Made by a program: the position numbers and the translations under genes
Shown here: positions 1 to 10,406 of the stretch, piece after piece
Numbering within the stretch: position 1 is the first letter of the stretch
Layout: each line of letters starts with the position of its first letter
From: Siphonodentalium dalli
Taxonomy: Eukaryota; Mollusca; Scaphopoda; Gadilida; Siphonodentaliidae
Assembly (NCBI GenBank): GCA_032622095.1
Contig: CP136067.1
Span: forward strand, 129,987,030-130,051,029
DNA: 64,000 nt
Reading direction: 5' to 3'
Notes under the pieces: generated by a model
Database searches by the model: none
What the model was told of the DNA's origin: nothing
What the model saw: only the letters and a program-made list of their open reading frames with translations

Positions 1-1
1 A

Positions 2-532
2 AACAGGTCAGGCACATCCTGAATTCCACTATTATAGTGGTTTTCCATTATTATAGTGGTATATGATTATTACCGTTGTGTTAATTTGATAAAAGAGGGA
101 TAACCCAAAATCATATTTCACACAAATATTATTCAAAATCAGGTCGCACTAATACGATATCATATATATAGTTTGTCCAGGAGAATGATTAATCATCACG
201 GCACACGATACGCAACTCAATTAGCATGCAATTAGTTGAAATATTGTTATGAAGGAGTGATTGAGTCATCCTGCTATTGTCATTTAGATATATAGACATA
301 TATTGGTAATAGTATAATATCATTGAATAACAAAGCTGGCGCAAAAGATTGCACAACGAATTTTGTCGGAAGACTGTTCATTCGCTGCGATATTGTTAAG
401 AGTGATATTTGGCCGTGCACTGTTATGCGCCGTCTTCTATTCCCGACGCAAATAAAGGACATAAAGGAAATATGAATATGTTATTGTCATATACCACTAT
501 AATAGTGGAATACAGGATGTGCCTGACCTGTT
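2..532. mobile_element. MITE with ~40-bp terminal inverted repeats
   Basis: The first 40 bases (beginning AACAGGTCAGGCACATCCTG) return as their reverse complement at 491-532, with about one mismatch. A second partial copy of the inner terminus lies at about 47-64. The interior is AT-rich and has no credible coding sequence. Length and structure fit a non-autonomous DNA transposon. A target-site duplication cannot be read because only one base of left flank is in the window. Confidence 0.8.
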
Positions 533-772
533 AAATAAAGGTTTCGGTGCAAATGTTACGCATATAGTTTATTATGTTCTTTAATTATGCTAGCGTGTGG
601 TCATATTACTTTGATATAGATACCAACAACTAAGTAGTATAATCAACAGAAAACCGACTCGCCACTTCAAATTTTCTGGTTACAAAACGTGGGACATCGA
701 AAACGGAACCGGATTCTATCGATTCAGTCTGTAATATACGCTTTATTATAAACCAATTCCGTATAAGACATT

Positions 773-1171
773 TTAACCCTTTACCCAACAAAACAGCCAA
801 AACCGGCCAAATAAAGCTTCAACAGCCTAAAATATCTTCGGTCTGTCTCAATAAAACCATACAAATATGGATATCATTGGAACCGGCTCCTTGACCACAT
901 TGTGATTGTTACAGTAATGCCCTGTGCCAATGCATTCTCTTATATATGCGAGTCGACCATATGTCGCCTCGCATATATAAGAGAATGCATTGGCCTAAAA
1001 AAATTTTTTTTTAACACTTTTTACCATTTTTTCTTACATTCTTTAACAATTTTATAATTTTTAATGTGTTAAGCGCATGCATTCTCTTATATATGCGAGG
1101 CGACCTATGGTCGACTCGCATATATAAGAGAATGCATTGGCACAGGGCCGTTCTGTTGGGTAAAGGGTTAA
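773..1171. mobile_element. TTAA-flanked foldback MITE (piggyBac-like termini), copy 1
   Basis: The ends are TTAACCCTTTACCCAACA and its reverse complement, so each side carries TTAA, the site used by piggyBac-type transposases. Inside are two 69-bp near-perfect hairpins (926-994 and 1073-1141) that are reverse complements of each other, separated by an AT-rich spacer. Close relatives lie at 36304-36703, 40088-40440 and 63712 to the window end. The flanks also share AAGACATT on both sides, which may be chance or an older duplication. There is no coding capacity, so it would need a transposase supplied from elsewhere. Confidence 0.85.
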
Positions 1172-1786
1172 GACATTATATACGGTGATTATAATTCGAT
1201 CAGACTGATCGACTTATAGCTTCCCATCTCACAGTATAATCCGCCTCTGTTCCTGACATTTCTAGCGACATTTTCATTGTAGTCGTCACCATTCATCGAG
1301 ATTGGGAACCTTACGAGAGAGCGCGTCGCGACACAGACATTCAATAGGCTTCGCCGAATAATAATTCAATTTTTCGCTGAGTTTTTCACAGTATTGTGAC
1401 GGAGACTGTACGATCACGGAATCTATTCAAAGTTCAAATCTCGGGTCATAAATTGCCATTCAACGGACACCGAGATTTTTTTCCAATTCGCATACTAAGT
1501 AGAACCGTATATACGAAGTAAACCATATATACCAAGTAAAACCATATATCTCAATAGAATAAATTATACCAAGTATAACCATAAAAAGTAGAACCGCGTG
1601 GTTGAATCTATATACAGATGTTAGGGATTCCGATACCATTTTATCTCTTTCTATATATACAATGGATTGTCACAGTCAGTTCAAAAGTGTACATAGGATT
1701 ATATATAGGTCTATTATTAATTTTCAAGGTAATATAATCACCTTATATAGGTCGGAAATTTCGCAATGATATCGATATCAAATGCA
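1172..1786. other. Non-coding stretch, no gene recognised
   Basis: I see no supported gene. The only structure is a degenerate AT-rich tandem repeat at about 1492-1600, built on a roughly 20-bp unit resembling ATACCAAGTAAAACCATAT. Confidence 0.5.
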
Positions 1787-3366
1787 CATCCCTGGCTACA
1801 CTGTGTCATCAGAAATTATTTCATCATACGATGCACGGAAAACAGGCATGATTTGGTAGTCGGACATTCGTGATTTGTTTTTTGTTTTTTTATAATTTTT
1901 ATTCGGTCATAAACATGGAAATATAACATACATATATCAATACATATTATAAGGGTGGTGAATAAAAGTTTTTCAATTCGTCTTATATTTTGAGGGGTTA
2001 GAGGGGCCAGAACGTTTATTTTGAATAAAGTGTTTTCCCCTTTTAAACTACATTGTTTGTTTTTTATGGTGTTTTAACTGCCGTGAACTCTCCTGTATGA
2101 CACTATGGTATATAAAACATAATTTACAATCTTGATTTTATTGTACAAAATGTGCATCTAATTAGTTCGCCCAAATGTGATGATATGCATATAAAACAAG
2201 GCGGAATATTTTGCAGTTAAATTTCAATCAGTCCTTTAATTTGTAAGGAATATATACATGTGACATGGGAATGTAAATATAACAAATGAATGTCATTCTC
2301 AATGCTAGACATGACGAGATTATCCGATGCTGGTTCTCAGGAAAATACGCAGTCAAACCAATGCAGTGATATAAAGTTTATAGATTGTTTTGGTACACTG
2401 CGCTGGTCATGATATATGAAAACTACCTTTAGTGACGAGCCGTTGATAATCTGGCCAATAATATCATCACATGATTTTGGAAAAGCAGGTCACAATTTCC
2501 AATATAAGCGATGGGCGTTTTTCTCTCATCGTTCAGTCATCTAAGTTCCAATATGATTCCGCTCTATTGATAACTAACTGATCCCAAGAAAGAAGACACG
2601 AGAAGCCAGCACCGGCTATCTAGTACTGCCTAGCGAAGCTATGTTCAAATAAAGAAATCATGGTTCCAAGAGTTGACGTGACCAAACAAAAAAGTACACA
2701 ACGTGAAGCCCGGAGGACATATCTCCAACGTGAAGCCCGGAGGACCTATCTCCAACGTGAAGCCTGGAGGACCTATCTCCAACGTGAAGCCCGGAGGACA
2801 TATCTCCAACGTGAAGCCCGGAGGACCTATCTCCAACGTGAAGCCTGGAGGACCTATCGCCAACGTGAAACCCGGAGGACATATCTCCAACGTGAAGCCC
2901 GGAGGACATATCTCCAACGTGAAGCCCGGAGGACCTATCTCCAACGTGAAGCCCGGAGGACATATCCCCAACGTGAAGCCCGAAGGACATATCTCCAACG
3001 TGAAGCCCGGAGGACATATCTCTAACGCGAAGCCCGGAGGACATATCTCCAACGTGAAGCCCAGAGGACCTATCTCTAACGTGAAGCCCGGAGGACATAT
3101 CTCCAACGTGAAGCCCGGAGGACATATCTCCAACGTGAAGCCCGGAGGACATATCTCCAACGTGAAGCCCGGAGGACATATCTACAACGTGAAGCCCGGA
3201 GGACCTATCTCCAACGTGAAGCCCGGATGACCTATCTCCAACGTGAAGCCCGGAGGACATATCTCCAACGTGAAGCCCGGAGGACATATCTCCAACGTGA
3301 AGCCCGGAGGACATATCTCCAACGTGAAGCCCGGAGGACTTATCTCCAACGTAGTTTCTGCCACAT
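1787..3366. repeat. Dispersed element carrying a 27-bp minisatellite, copy A
   Basis: Sequence from about 1787 to 1875 and from about 2308 to 3366 matches 11552-12652 in the same orientation. The shared part includes a roughly 370-bp unique flank (2330-2700), then the 27-bp array, then a short right edge (TTCTGCCACA). Copy A has about 430 extra bases (1877-2308) that copy B lacks, either an insertion here or a deletion there. Two copies with the same order of parts mark this as a repeat family with an internal minisatellite. No terminal inverted repeats were recognised. Confidence 0.7.
2700..3352. repeat. 27-bp minisatellite, ~24 copies
   Basis: The unit reads AACGTGAAGCCCGGAGGACA followed by TATCTCC. 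The period is 27 bases, a multiple of three, so long open frames appear on both strands (for example the peptide NVKPGGHIS repeated). These frames lack independent coding support and are best read as a by-product of the period. Units vary at a few positions (CAT or CCT, TCC, TAC or CCC). Confidence 0.95.
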
Positions 3367-3455
3367 AGATGTCAACTGGTTGTCGAGATCAGGACGAACA
3401 ACGACAATTTCAAGGAAGAAGAGAGGTGAGATCTGATTCTTAGACATGGCACTTT

Positions 3456-3545
3456 CCAAATAACACCCTGGCTTCTCAAATAACACCCTGGCTTCTCAAA
3501 TAACACCATGGCTTCTCAAACAACACCCTGGCTTCTCAACTTCTC
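3456..3545. repeat. 20-bp tandem repeat, ~4 copies
   Basis: The unit AAATAACACCCTGGCTTCTC is repeated head to tail about four times with single-base changes. It ends in a short CTTCTCAACTTCTCAAC stutter. Confidence 0.9.
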
Positions 3546-3572
3546 AACTTCAAAACGACTTGAACCCAGAAC

Positions 3573-4007
3573 TATATATGTGACCCGCCATATCAAATTC
3601 AGTGCATTCTCTTATATATGCGAGTCGACCATAGGTCGCCTCGCATATATAAGAGAATGCATTGGCCTAACAATTTTTTATCATTTTTTAAAAATAAATG
3701 TTTCTTACAATGTTTAGGACATAAAATAAAAAAACATCCATTACCCTGCAGGGAGCCCCACACATATATAGAAGCATATAGAAGAGTGTCGTCTGCTCAT
3801 GTTTGTCTGGGGCTCTGTATGGGTGAAATTATAAAATTGTTAAAGAATACAAGAAAAAATTATTAAAATTGTAAAAAATTGTTAGGCCAATGCATTCTCT
3901 TATATATGCGAGGCGACCTATGGTCGACTCGCATATATAAGAGAATGCATTGGCACAGGGTAAAAAATCCCGACTTACGACTAGATTTGATACGGCGGGT
4001 CACATAT
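3573..4007. mobile_element. Foldback MITE with GTGACCCGCCATATCAAAT termini, copy 1
   Basis: The outer termini are inverted (left 3573-3600, right 3960-4007). Inside sit two copies of the same 69-bp hairpin module found in the TTAA MITEs, here separated by about 240 bases that include GGAGCCCCACACATATATAG. Compared with the copy at 8703, the left terminus has lost about 30 bases, including the GTAAGTCGGGATT segment. Confidence 0.8.
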
Positions 4008-5240
4008 TGGCCAAAGTCATTACCTTACTCAAAACCGTTCCGTATTTGCACAACGAAAACATTGAAGTCAGCCCAATTTTCAAATTACTTATCCTAACAA
4101 TAGGTATAGTGTCCTGGAGCATGACTATTGTCCTCCAGACTATACAAATATACATGTACCTGATAATTCGAAGCCAACGTGACCCAATTTTACCCCTTGG
4201 CAACTTGCTCCGCCCTCATCACAAATATGTGGGTGATGACTTTCACAAGGTCACACTTCAAGAAATGCATAGTTCATTTCGTTTGATGGATAGACATCGA
4301 CAGTCTGCTAAAAAGCGACAGAAAACCTACCAATATAAGAAGGCGACCAATAACTCTTTTAAGGTGGGAGACCCTGTCTATTACAAAGACAATCGCACCA
4401 AAAATAAGTTGGCCCTAAAAGGTACTCAATCCCATTCGACGGTCCCCATGTCATCAGATGCCAACATTTTTTGAAATACCGCTTCAGTTATCAGAATCGA
4501 CTAATTGCCCAAAAATAATGCTAACCACATTCAACTATAGTATAAAATTGCCCCATAACCTGTTATTTATCAACGTTTTGTTCAACGAAATTTTGCCAGT
4601 TGTCAAATATCTGACACAAAAAAAGCCACTGGATTTTAGAGTTATAGATCTTCATCCGCTATCTGGTCAGATAAGTTCTTCTCGTCGACAGTTTACTGGG
4701 CCATTTAAAATCAAAATAATAGATTTCAAACATCGATATCTGATCACTCTTAGCTTTGATTGGTGGGTTCCTCGACTCGAATCAAATATTTTTTACCCCC
4801 GAAGCCAAGGAAATAGTAATTTGCGAGCATTAATTCGGATTGAGTACCTTTAAGTGGCAACCCTATTATCACATGTGCCCCATTCCTCCTCCTCTGATTC
4901 TGACTCTGAGGATAATATACCTCTTCAGCGTATTCTTACAATGAAACGCCTGCTCCGACCAGATTCAGACGACGGAGATGATATATCCCTTGATGAGCTT
5001 CGCACTAAACTGCGTGCTCGCAAACTTGCTCGCCCAAGAGACTCAGGCTGATTATGGTGAAGCTACCGAAGAGTATAGTCCACCGACGATTATGATGAAC
5101 CTCCCAACCTGGTATTACAAGACATCACGATGGCTTCAGACATTGAATCTATTCATGCCATATTATCAACAACTGAGGTCGACTAAGACAACTCTCAGTT
5201 TGAACCTGGTCGCATTCTCACAATCGATCCCCTGACGGTT
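4008..5240 (+). pseudogene. Ty3/gypsy-type integrase C-terminal remnant, copy 1
   Basis: The frame at 4160-4418 reads RDPILPLGNLLRPHHKYVGD, then an amphipathic basic stretch, then FKVGDPVYYKDNRTKNKLAL. That is the layout of the C-terminal region of Ty3/gypsy integrases (a pre-tail helix, then the F-x-V-G-D-x-V chromatin-binding fold). The frame is broken at 4416 by a MITE and resumes at 4854 with WQPYY, as expected for the family. An acidic, serine-rich tail ending in basic residues follows (4854-5051), also seen in such integrases. The catalytic core, reverse transcriptase and gag are absent, so this is a dead fragment. A possible LTR start (TGTTAGGGAGG) lies at 5455. Confidence 0.75.
4416..4853 (-). 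mobile_element. TTAA-flanked MITE (AGGTACTCAATCC family) in integrase remnant
   Basis: The termini AGGTACTCAATCC and GGATTGAGTACCT are flanked by TTAA (the left one here has mutated to CTAA; it is intact in the second copy). Relatives are at 9577-10024, 34967-35325 and, in the opposite orientation, 48101-48546. Strand is set relative to the 48101 copy. The interior is AT-rich and has no transposase. It sits within a CTTAAG of the integrase remnant, which makes the TTAA duplication directly visible. Confidence 0.85.
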
Positions 5241-6097
5241 GTGCAAACTGATCTATAATCCTCGACTGCCTTTTAGACTTGGCTGTTGTTCCCTTTTCCA
5301 TTGACGGATATGAATCAGCCGTGATCACATGCATTTCTACTGCATGCCCTTGATTAAACACAAGGTCCCATTGATGGTAGAGCTTATCTCGCGGTTTGTT
5401 TATTCCCGCTGCTCATTTATCCTTTGCCTTCTTTAGCTCTGCTAAAGAATTGCTTGTTAGGGAGGATTGTGCAGCACTGACCTATGTGAGCGCTCGGCGT
5501 TAACATGCATATGTCTTCTGAAGAATTGCCCTTAGTACGCCTACCGCGGACACCTCTTCGGAAAACCTTTCCTCTTTGAAAAGATTGTTCGAAAATGCCC
5601 AGAATCTTTCAAAAACAATTTTTTTCTCATTTCCCTCCTGTGACTGCAGTCTGATTCCTTCTTTGTGAAAGTAGACAGGTGAAACGCAAGAATTGAAAAT
5701 TATTGATTTAACTAGTACCATTGCACGCCTTAAATTCACCGATCTAATAGTAACATAGTTAGGAATATTCCAATTAAAAATAGTTTTTGGAGAGTGTACA
5801 TCTCCGACAGGAGTGCAAGCCAATAGTTACAATATACAAGGATAACAAAGACAATCAGATATAACAACTAGACATACCCTAACCCTAACCTGTGAGATCA
5901 CTCTAATAATGTGACACCAAAACTTTAAGTGATCTACTCTGTTCACAAATAATCAACTAATTGTACTAGTGAAAATTCCTCTGGTCAATGTCAAGACAAA
6001 TAAAAGAAGCTCGGATGGAGTTGAAGACAATTAAAATAAAACAAGTAAAAACAAACGAAACGAGAACGTATAAACTATTCGATAATATTTTCGCGAG
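5241..6097. other. Non-coding 3' tail of the retroelement fragment
   Basis: There is no convincing coding sequence. An LTR-like start is possible at 5455 (TGTTAGGGAGGATTGTGCAG), but I could not pair it with a second LTR or find a clear terminus. A short telomere-like run, CCCTAACCCTAACC, lies at about 5878-5891 and again in the second copy near 11049. The stretch is conserved between both copies of the 2.5-kb block. Confidence 0.4.
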
Positions 6098-6529
6098 TTT
6101 CAGTGAAAACCTGGATGTAATGAACACATAATACTTTATACAATTGTTACGCAATTTGTTGATCCTGTAATTCCAAAATATGTTTATGTAATTAATATCG
6201 TGGCGATATTAGCTTTGGTACTTGCCCTCTGTCGTTATCGGAAATAAGTTATGTCCCTTCTATGCAAACATAAATGCCGTATAATAACAGATTTGGGTCA
6301 CTAGGTGTACGTGAAGACGAAGTTTCATTGAACGAAGAATCCACCACATCTTCAGCACCTGTATAAAAAATCAAGCGATCAGCCGAATCGCCATCCGCTC
6401 CTAGAACTATCAAATGTACCAAAATTCAACTAACTAAAAATGATATTGCCTATTTACAACAGCACCAACCCAAGGAACGACCTGAATTGATAACTACCAA
6501 CAGCACTCCATCAACGTCCACCCTGTAAC

Positions 6530-7126
6530 AACATTATGTCCAAAATCAACGTTGTCATCTTCGGATTCATCCGATCCAGCCATATAGGCCCATGTTCAAC
6601 GATTGGCTCAGAACTTACTATCGACAGAGAAGATGATGATATATCCCAATAACTTCCGCAGACCATTGGAACTAGACGACCCCAATATTACCGTCACTTG
6701 CTACGGTATAAGTGGATTGCGAGTCGACATTCCACAACCATCAACCATCAAACAACTCCAACATCTGCGTCCGCCAATACTACTAATAATGTGTGGAGGC
6801 AATGACCTCTCCTCTAGATCCGTAGAAGATATCTACGATGACCTGACCCAACACCTACGAAAGTGGTCGTCTGCGAGCTACTTCAGAGAAGAAAAATCCG
6901 ACTACCAGGTCCAGACAAGAAGACCAGTACTCGCAGTATCGATGTCAACCCCTATAACGACCGCGTGCGTCAATTCAACCAATTACATCGAAGCGGATTA
7001 CACAAAAATATCCCAGCAGCATACCACTGTTTGCTTCGAAAGTTATCAACCTTCGTTGAAGAATCAACAGCCTTGAATCATGATAAAGTTCGCCTCAAAG
7101 AAGAAGGCCAAATACGTCTAATCTAA
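6530..7126 (+). pseudogene. SGNH/GDSL-hydrolase-like domain remnant, retroelement type
   Basis: One frame (from about 6535) reads NVVIFGFIRSSHI, resembling a decayed first SGNH block. A second frame has ITVTCYGISGLRVD and then LLIMCGGNDLSS, the G-x-N-D block III. After a frameshift near 6870-6900 a third frame gives NPYNDRVRQFN and finally DKVRLKEEGQ. In the family this last motif is normally D-x-x-H-L, so the catalytic His is replaced by Arg. SGNH domains of this style occur as accessory ORFs in retrotransposons, including Ngaro-type elements. The shifts and lost catalytic residues mark a pseudogene. Its relation to the adjacent Ty3/gypsy remnant is unclear; it lies outside the duplicated block. 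Confidence 0.6.
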
Positions 7127-7294
7127 TATGAAGAAGGCGATTGTGTTCGCCCTAAACCACCCTTGACCATTTAAGCTGGATCGGATCAAGAAATCAATCG
7201 CTTGCTCTTGGGGATTCTTGAGTACGTCGCCGCGTATGTCTCCGCCGAGACATGTGCTAGAACTTGCATCCCATTCAACATCATTATGAAATCA

Positions 7295-8130
7295 TGTTCA
7301 TCAATGAAGACAGCATATATGACTAAAGACTAAATGAAAGTCAATGAAAACAGCAAGGATAACTAATGACTACACCCGTAGTCAATGAAGACAGCATCGA
7401 TGACTAAAGATTGAAACCGTAGTCAATGAAAACAGAAAGGATGACTAAATACTACAGTCGTAGTCAATGAAGACAGCATCGATGACTAAAGATTGAAGCC
7501 GTAGTCAATGAAAACAGAAAGGATGACTAAATACTACAGTCGTAGTCAATGAAGACAGCATCGATGACTAAAGATTGAAGCCGTAGTCAATGAAAACAGA
7601 AAGGACGACTAAATACTACAGTCGTAGTCAATGAAGACAGCATCGATGACTAAAGATTGAAGCCGTAGTCAATGAAAACAGAAAGGATGACTAAATACTA
7701 CAGTCGTAGTCAATGAAGACAGCATCGATGACTAAAGATTGAAGCCGTAGTCAATGAAAACAGAAAGGACGACTAAATACTACAGTCGTAGTCAATGAAG
7801 ACAGCATCGATGACTAAAGATTGAAGCCGTAGTCAATGAAAACAGAAAGGATGACTAAATACTACAGTCGTAGTCAATGAAGACAGCATCGATGACTAAA
7901 GATTGAAGCCGTAGTCAATGAAGACTGCATCGATGACTAAAGACTACAGTCGTAGTCAATGAAGACAGCATCGATGACTAAAGATTGAAGTCGTAGTCAA
8001 TGAAGACTGCATCGATGACTAAAGACTACAGTCGTAGTCAATGAAAACAGCATGGATGACTAAAGACTACAGCCGTAGTCAATGAAGACAGTATCGATGA
8101 CTGAATTCTACAGCCGTAGTCAGTGAAGAG
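7295..8130. repeat. 41-bp tandem array with 82-bp higher-order structure
   Basis: The monomer begins GTAGTCAATGAARACAG and is 41 bases long. Two monomer types alternate from about 7379 to 7915: one contains GCATCGATGACTAAAGATTG, the other GAAAGGATGACTAAATACTA. The repeating unit is therefore an 82-bp dimer. In the second type GGATGAC and GGACGAC partly alternate, hinting at a 164-bp register. The array edges are more diverged than its centre. Confidence 0.95.
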
Positions 8131-8702
8131 TATGTTAAATATATGACATTTCTTTCCACGAAGAAGATGTCATGAAGCAACCCGTGTTATACATACACGG
8201 ACTAATTGTGTAAATAAACTCAAAATGTGATAAATTCCAAAATACGGTATGTTATACCAATCATTATTATAATGTGCATGCTCAAATTTAATTCCGTCGC
8301 ATGCCATATGATTATCTAAAGACCACGGTCTAAGGCTTAACATCACCCAGATTAAATAATTAGATTCACTCATTATAGCTGGATACGTGAGAGATAGGGA
8401 GTACCATGGTCGTTCGGTCAATTACAATGGACTTTGACGTCTTCAACAAATAAACACAACTTATGATATACTTTAAATCAGGCTATCATGCCAATTAAAT
8501 GTTCTGCAAAGACAAATTTTTAATTTAGTATGTTTTACTCACACCTCGAAACCATGCTAACATGCAGAGGTCATATCCTTTTTCGGTAAGCAGATGCACA
8601 CGTGTGTTATCGTTTAATTATAATCAACTCTGCTTAGTAAATTGATATCCCACATTCACATATCATGCACATGTTTTCCTTTTCAGAGATTGAAACAATA
8701 TA
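8131..8702. other. Non-coding stretch, nothing recognised
   Basis: AT-rich sequence between the tandem array and the second 2.5-kb block. I see no supported gene, RNA or repeat. It ends in a short (AT)n run at 8698-8710. Confidence 0.4.
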
Positions 8703-9168
8703 TATATATATGACCCGCCATATCAAATCCAGTAGTAAGTCGGGATTTGTTTACCCTGTGCCAATGCATTCTCTTATATATGCGAGTAGACCATAGGTCG
8801 CCTCGCATATATAAGAGAATGCATTGGCCTAACAATTTTTTATCATTTTTTAAAAATAAATGTTTCTTACAATTTTTAGGACATAAAATAAAAAAAATCC
8901 ATTACCCTGCAGGGAGCCCCACACATATATAGAAGCATATAGAAGAGTGTCGTCTGCTCATGTTTGTCTGGGGCTCTGTATGGGTGAAATTATAAAATTG
9001 TTAAAGAATACAAGAAAAAATTATTAAAATTGTAAAAAATTGTTAGGCCAATGCATTCTCTTATATATTCGAGGCGACCTATGGTCGACTCGCATATATA
9101 AGAGAATGCATTGGCACAGGGTAAAAAATCCCGACTTACGACTAGATTTGATATGGTGGGTCACATAT
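8703..9168. mobile_element. Foldback MITE, copy 2 (more complete)
   Basis: The left terminus (TGACCCGCCATATCAAATCC, then GTAAGTCGGGATT, then CCCTGTGCCAATGCATTCTC) is mirrored at 9100-9168. Two 69-bp hairpins, reverse complements of each other, flank an interior spacer of about 240 bases. This copy defines the family's long composite terminus of roughly 120 bases. Confidence 0.85.
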
Positions 9169-10406
9169 TGGCCAAAGTCATTACCTTACTCAAAACCGTT
9201 CCGTATTTGCACAACGAAAACATTGAAGTCAGCCCAATTTTCAAATTACTTATCCTAACAATAGGTATAGTGTCCTGGAGCATGACTATTGTCCTCCAGA
9301 CTATACAAATATACATGTACCTGATAATTCGAAGCCAACGTGACCCAATTTTACCCCTTGGCAACTTGCTCCGCCCTCATCACAAATATGTGGGTGATGA
9401 CTTTCACAAGGTCACACTTCAAGAAATGCATAGTTCATTTCGTTTGATGGATAGACATCGACAGTCTGCTAAAAAGCGACAGAAAACCTACCAATATAAG
9501 AAGGCGACCAATAACTCTTTTAAGGTGGGAGACTCTGTCTATTACAAAGACAATCGCACCAAAAATAAGTTGGCCCTTAAAGGTACTCAATCCCATTCGA
9601 CGGTCCCCATATCATCAGATGCCAACAACAACAACATTTTTTGAAATACCGCTTCAGTTATCAGAATCGACTAATTGCCCAAAAATAATGCTAACCACAT
9701 TCAACTATAGTATAAAATTGCCCAATAACCTATAATTTATCAACGTTTTGTTCAACGAAATTTTGCCAGTTGTCAAATATCTGACACAAAAAAAGCCACT
9801 GGATTTTAGAGTTATAGATCTTCATCCGCTATCTGGTCAGATAAGTTCTTCTCGTCGACAGTTTACTGGGCCATTTAAAATAAAAAATAATAGATTTCAA
9901 ACATCGATATCTGATCACTCTTAGCTTTGATTGGTGGGTTCCTCGACTCGAATCAAATATTTTTTACCCCCGAAGCCAAGGAAATAGTAATTTGCGAGCA
10001 TTAATTCGGATTGAGTACCTTTAAGTGGCAACCCTATTATCACATGTGCCCCATTCCTCCGCCTCTGATTCTGACTCCGAGGATAATATACCTCTTCAGC
10101 GTATTCTTACAACGAAACGCCTGCTCCGACCAGATTCAGACGACGGAGATGATATATCCCTTGATGAGCTTCGCACTAAACTGCGTGCTCGCGAACTTGC
10201 TCGCCCAAGAGACTCAGGCTGATTATGGTGCAGCTACCGAAGAGTATAGTCCACCGACGATTATGATGAACCTCCCAACCTGGTATTACAAGACATCACG
10301 ATGGCTTCAGACATTGAATCTATTCATGCCATATTATCAACAACTGAGGTCGACTAAGACAACTCTCAGTTTGAACCTGGTCGCATTCTCACAATCGATC
10401 CCCTGA
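9169..10406 (+). pseudogene. Ty3/gypsy-type integrase C-terminal remnant, copy 2
   Basis: Paralogue of the remnant at 4008-5240, with the same residues (RDPILPLGNLLRP, FKVGDSVYYKDN) and the same interruption by a MITE, here at 9577-10024. The frame continues past the MITE with WQPYY and then the acidic Ser/Asp-rich tail. It carries a few substitutions relative to copy 1, such as Pro to Ser after VGD. It has no catalytic core and is not functional. Confidence 0.75.
9577..10024 (-). mobile_element. TTAA-flanked MITE (AGGTACTCAATCC family), second copy
   Basis: Same position within the duplicated block as the MITE at 4416, so the insertion predates the duplication. Both flanking TTAA tetramers are intact here (9577-9580 and 10021-10024). 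Relative to copy 1 it has a small ACAACA expansion near the left side and a one- to two-base difference in an A-run. Confidence 0.85.

Larger units (their letters stand above)
3573..6097. repeat. 2.5-kb duplicated block, copy 1
   Basis: This block recurs in direct orientation at 8703-11269. The 380 bases I compared by eye (4854-5240 against 10025-10406) show about five substitutions. The block holds a foldback MITE, a Ty3/gypsy integrase remnant split by a second MITE, and a non-coding tail. The left edge is the end of the foldback MITE (TATATGTGACCCGCCATATC). The right edge is TTTTCGCGAG, after which the two copies diverge completely. Confidence 0.9.

Noticed and set aside
2645-3364. Long frames on both strands in the 27-bp array, reading like a repetitive structural protein
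   Set aside because: The period is divisible by three, so several frames stay open at once. No start context, signal or unique flanking coding sequence supports any of them.
5876-5893. Short CCCTAACCCTAACC run as a telomere relic
   Set aside because: Only about two and a half repeats, also present in the duplicated copy at 11049. Too short to mean more than chance or a small part of the retroelement tail.
7295-8130. Possible CRISPR-like array because of the regular 41-bp spacing
   Set aside because: There are no unique spacers between conserved repeats; both alternating monomers are themselves repeated. The context is eukaryotic.
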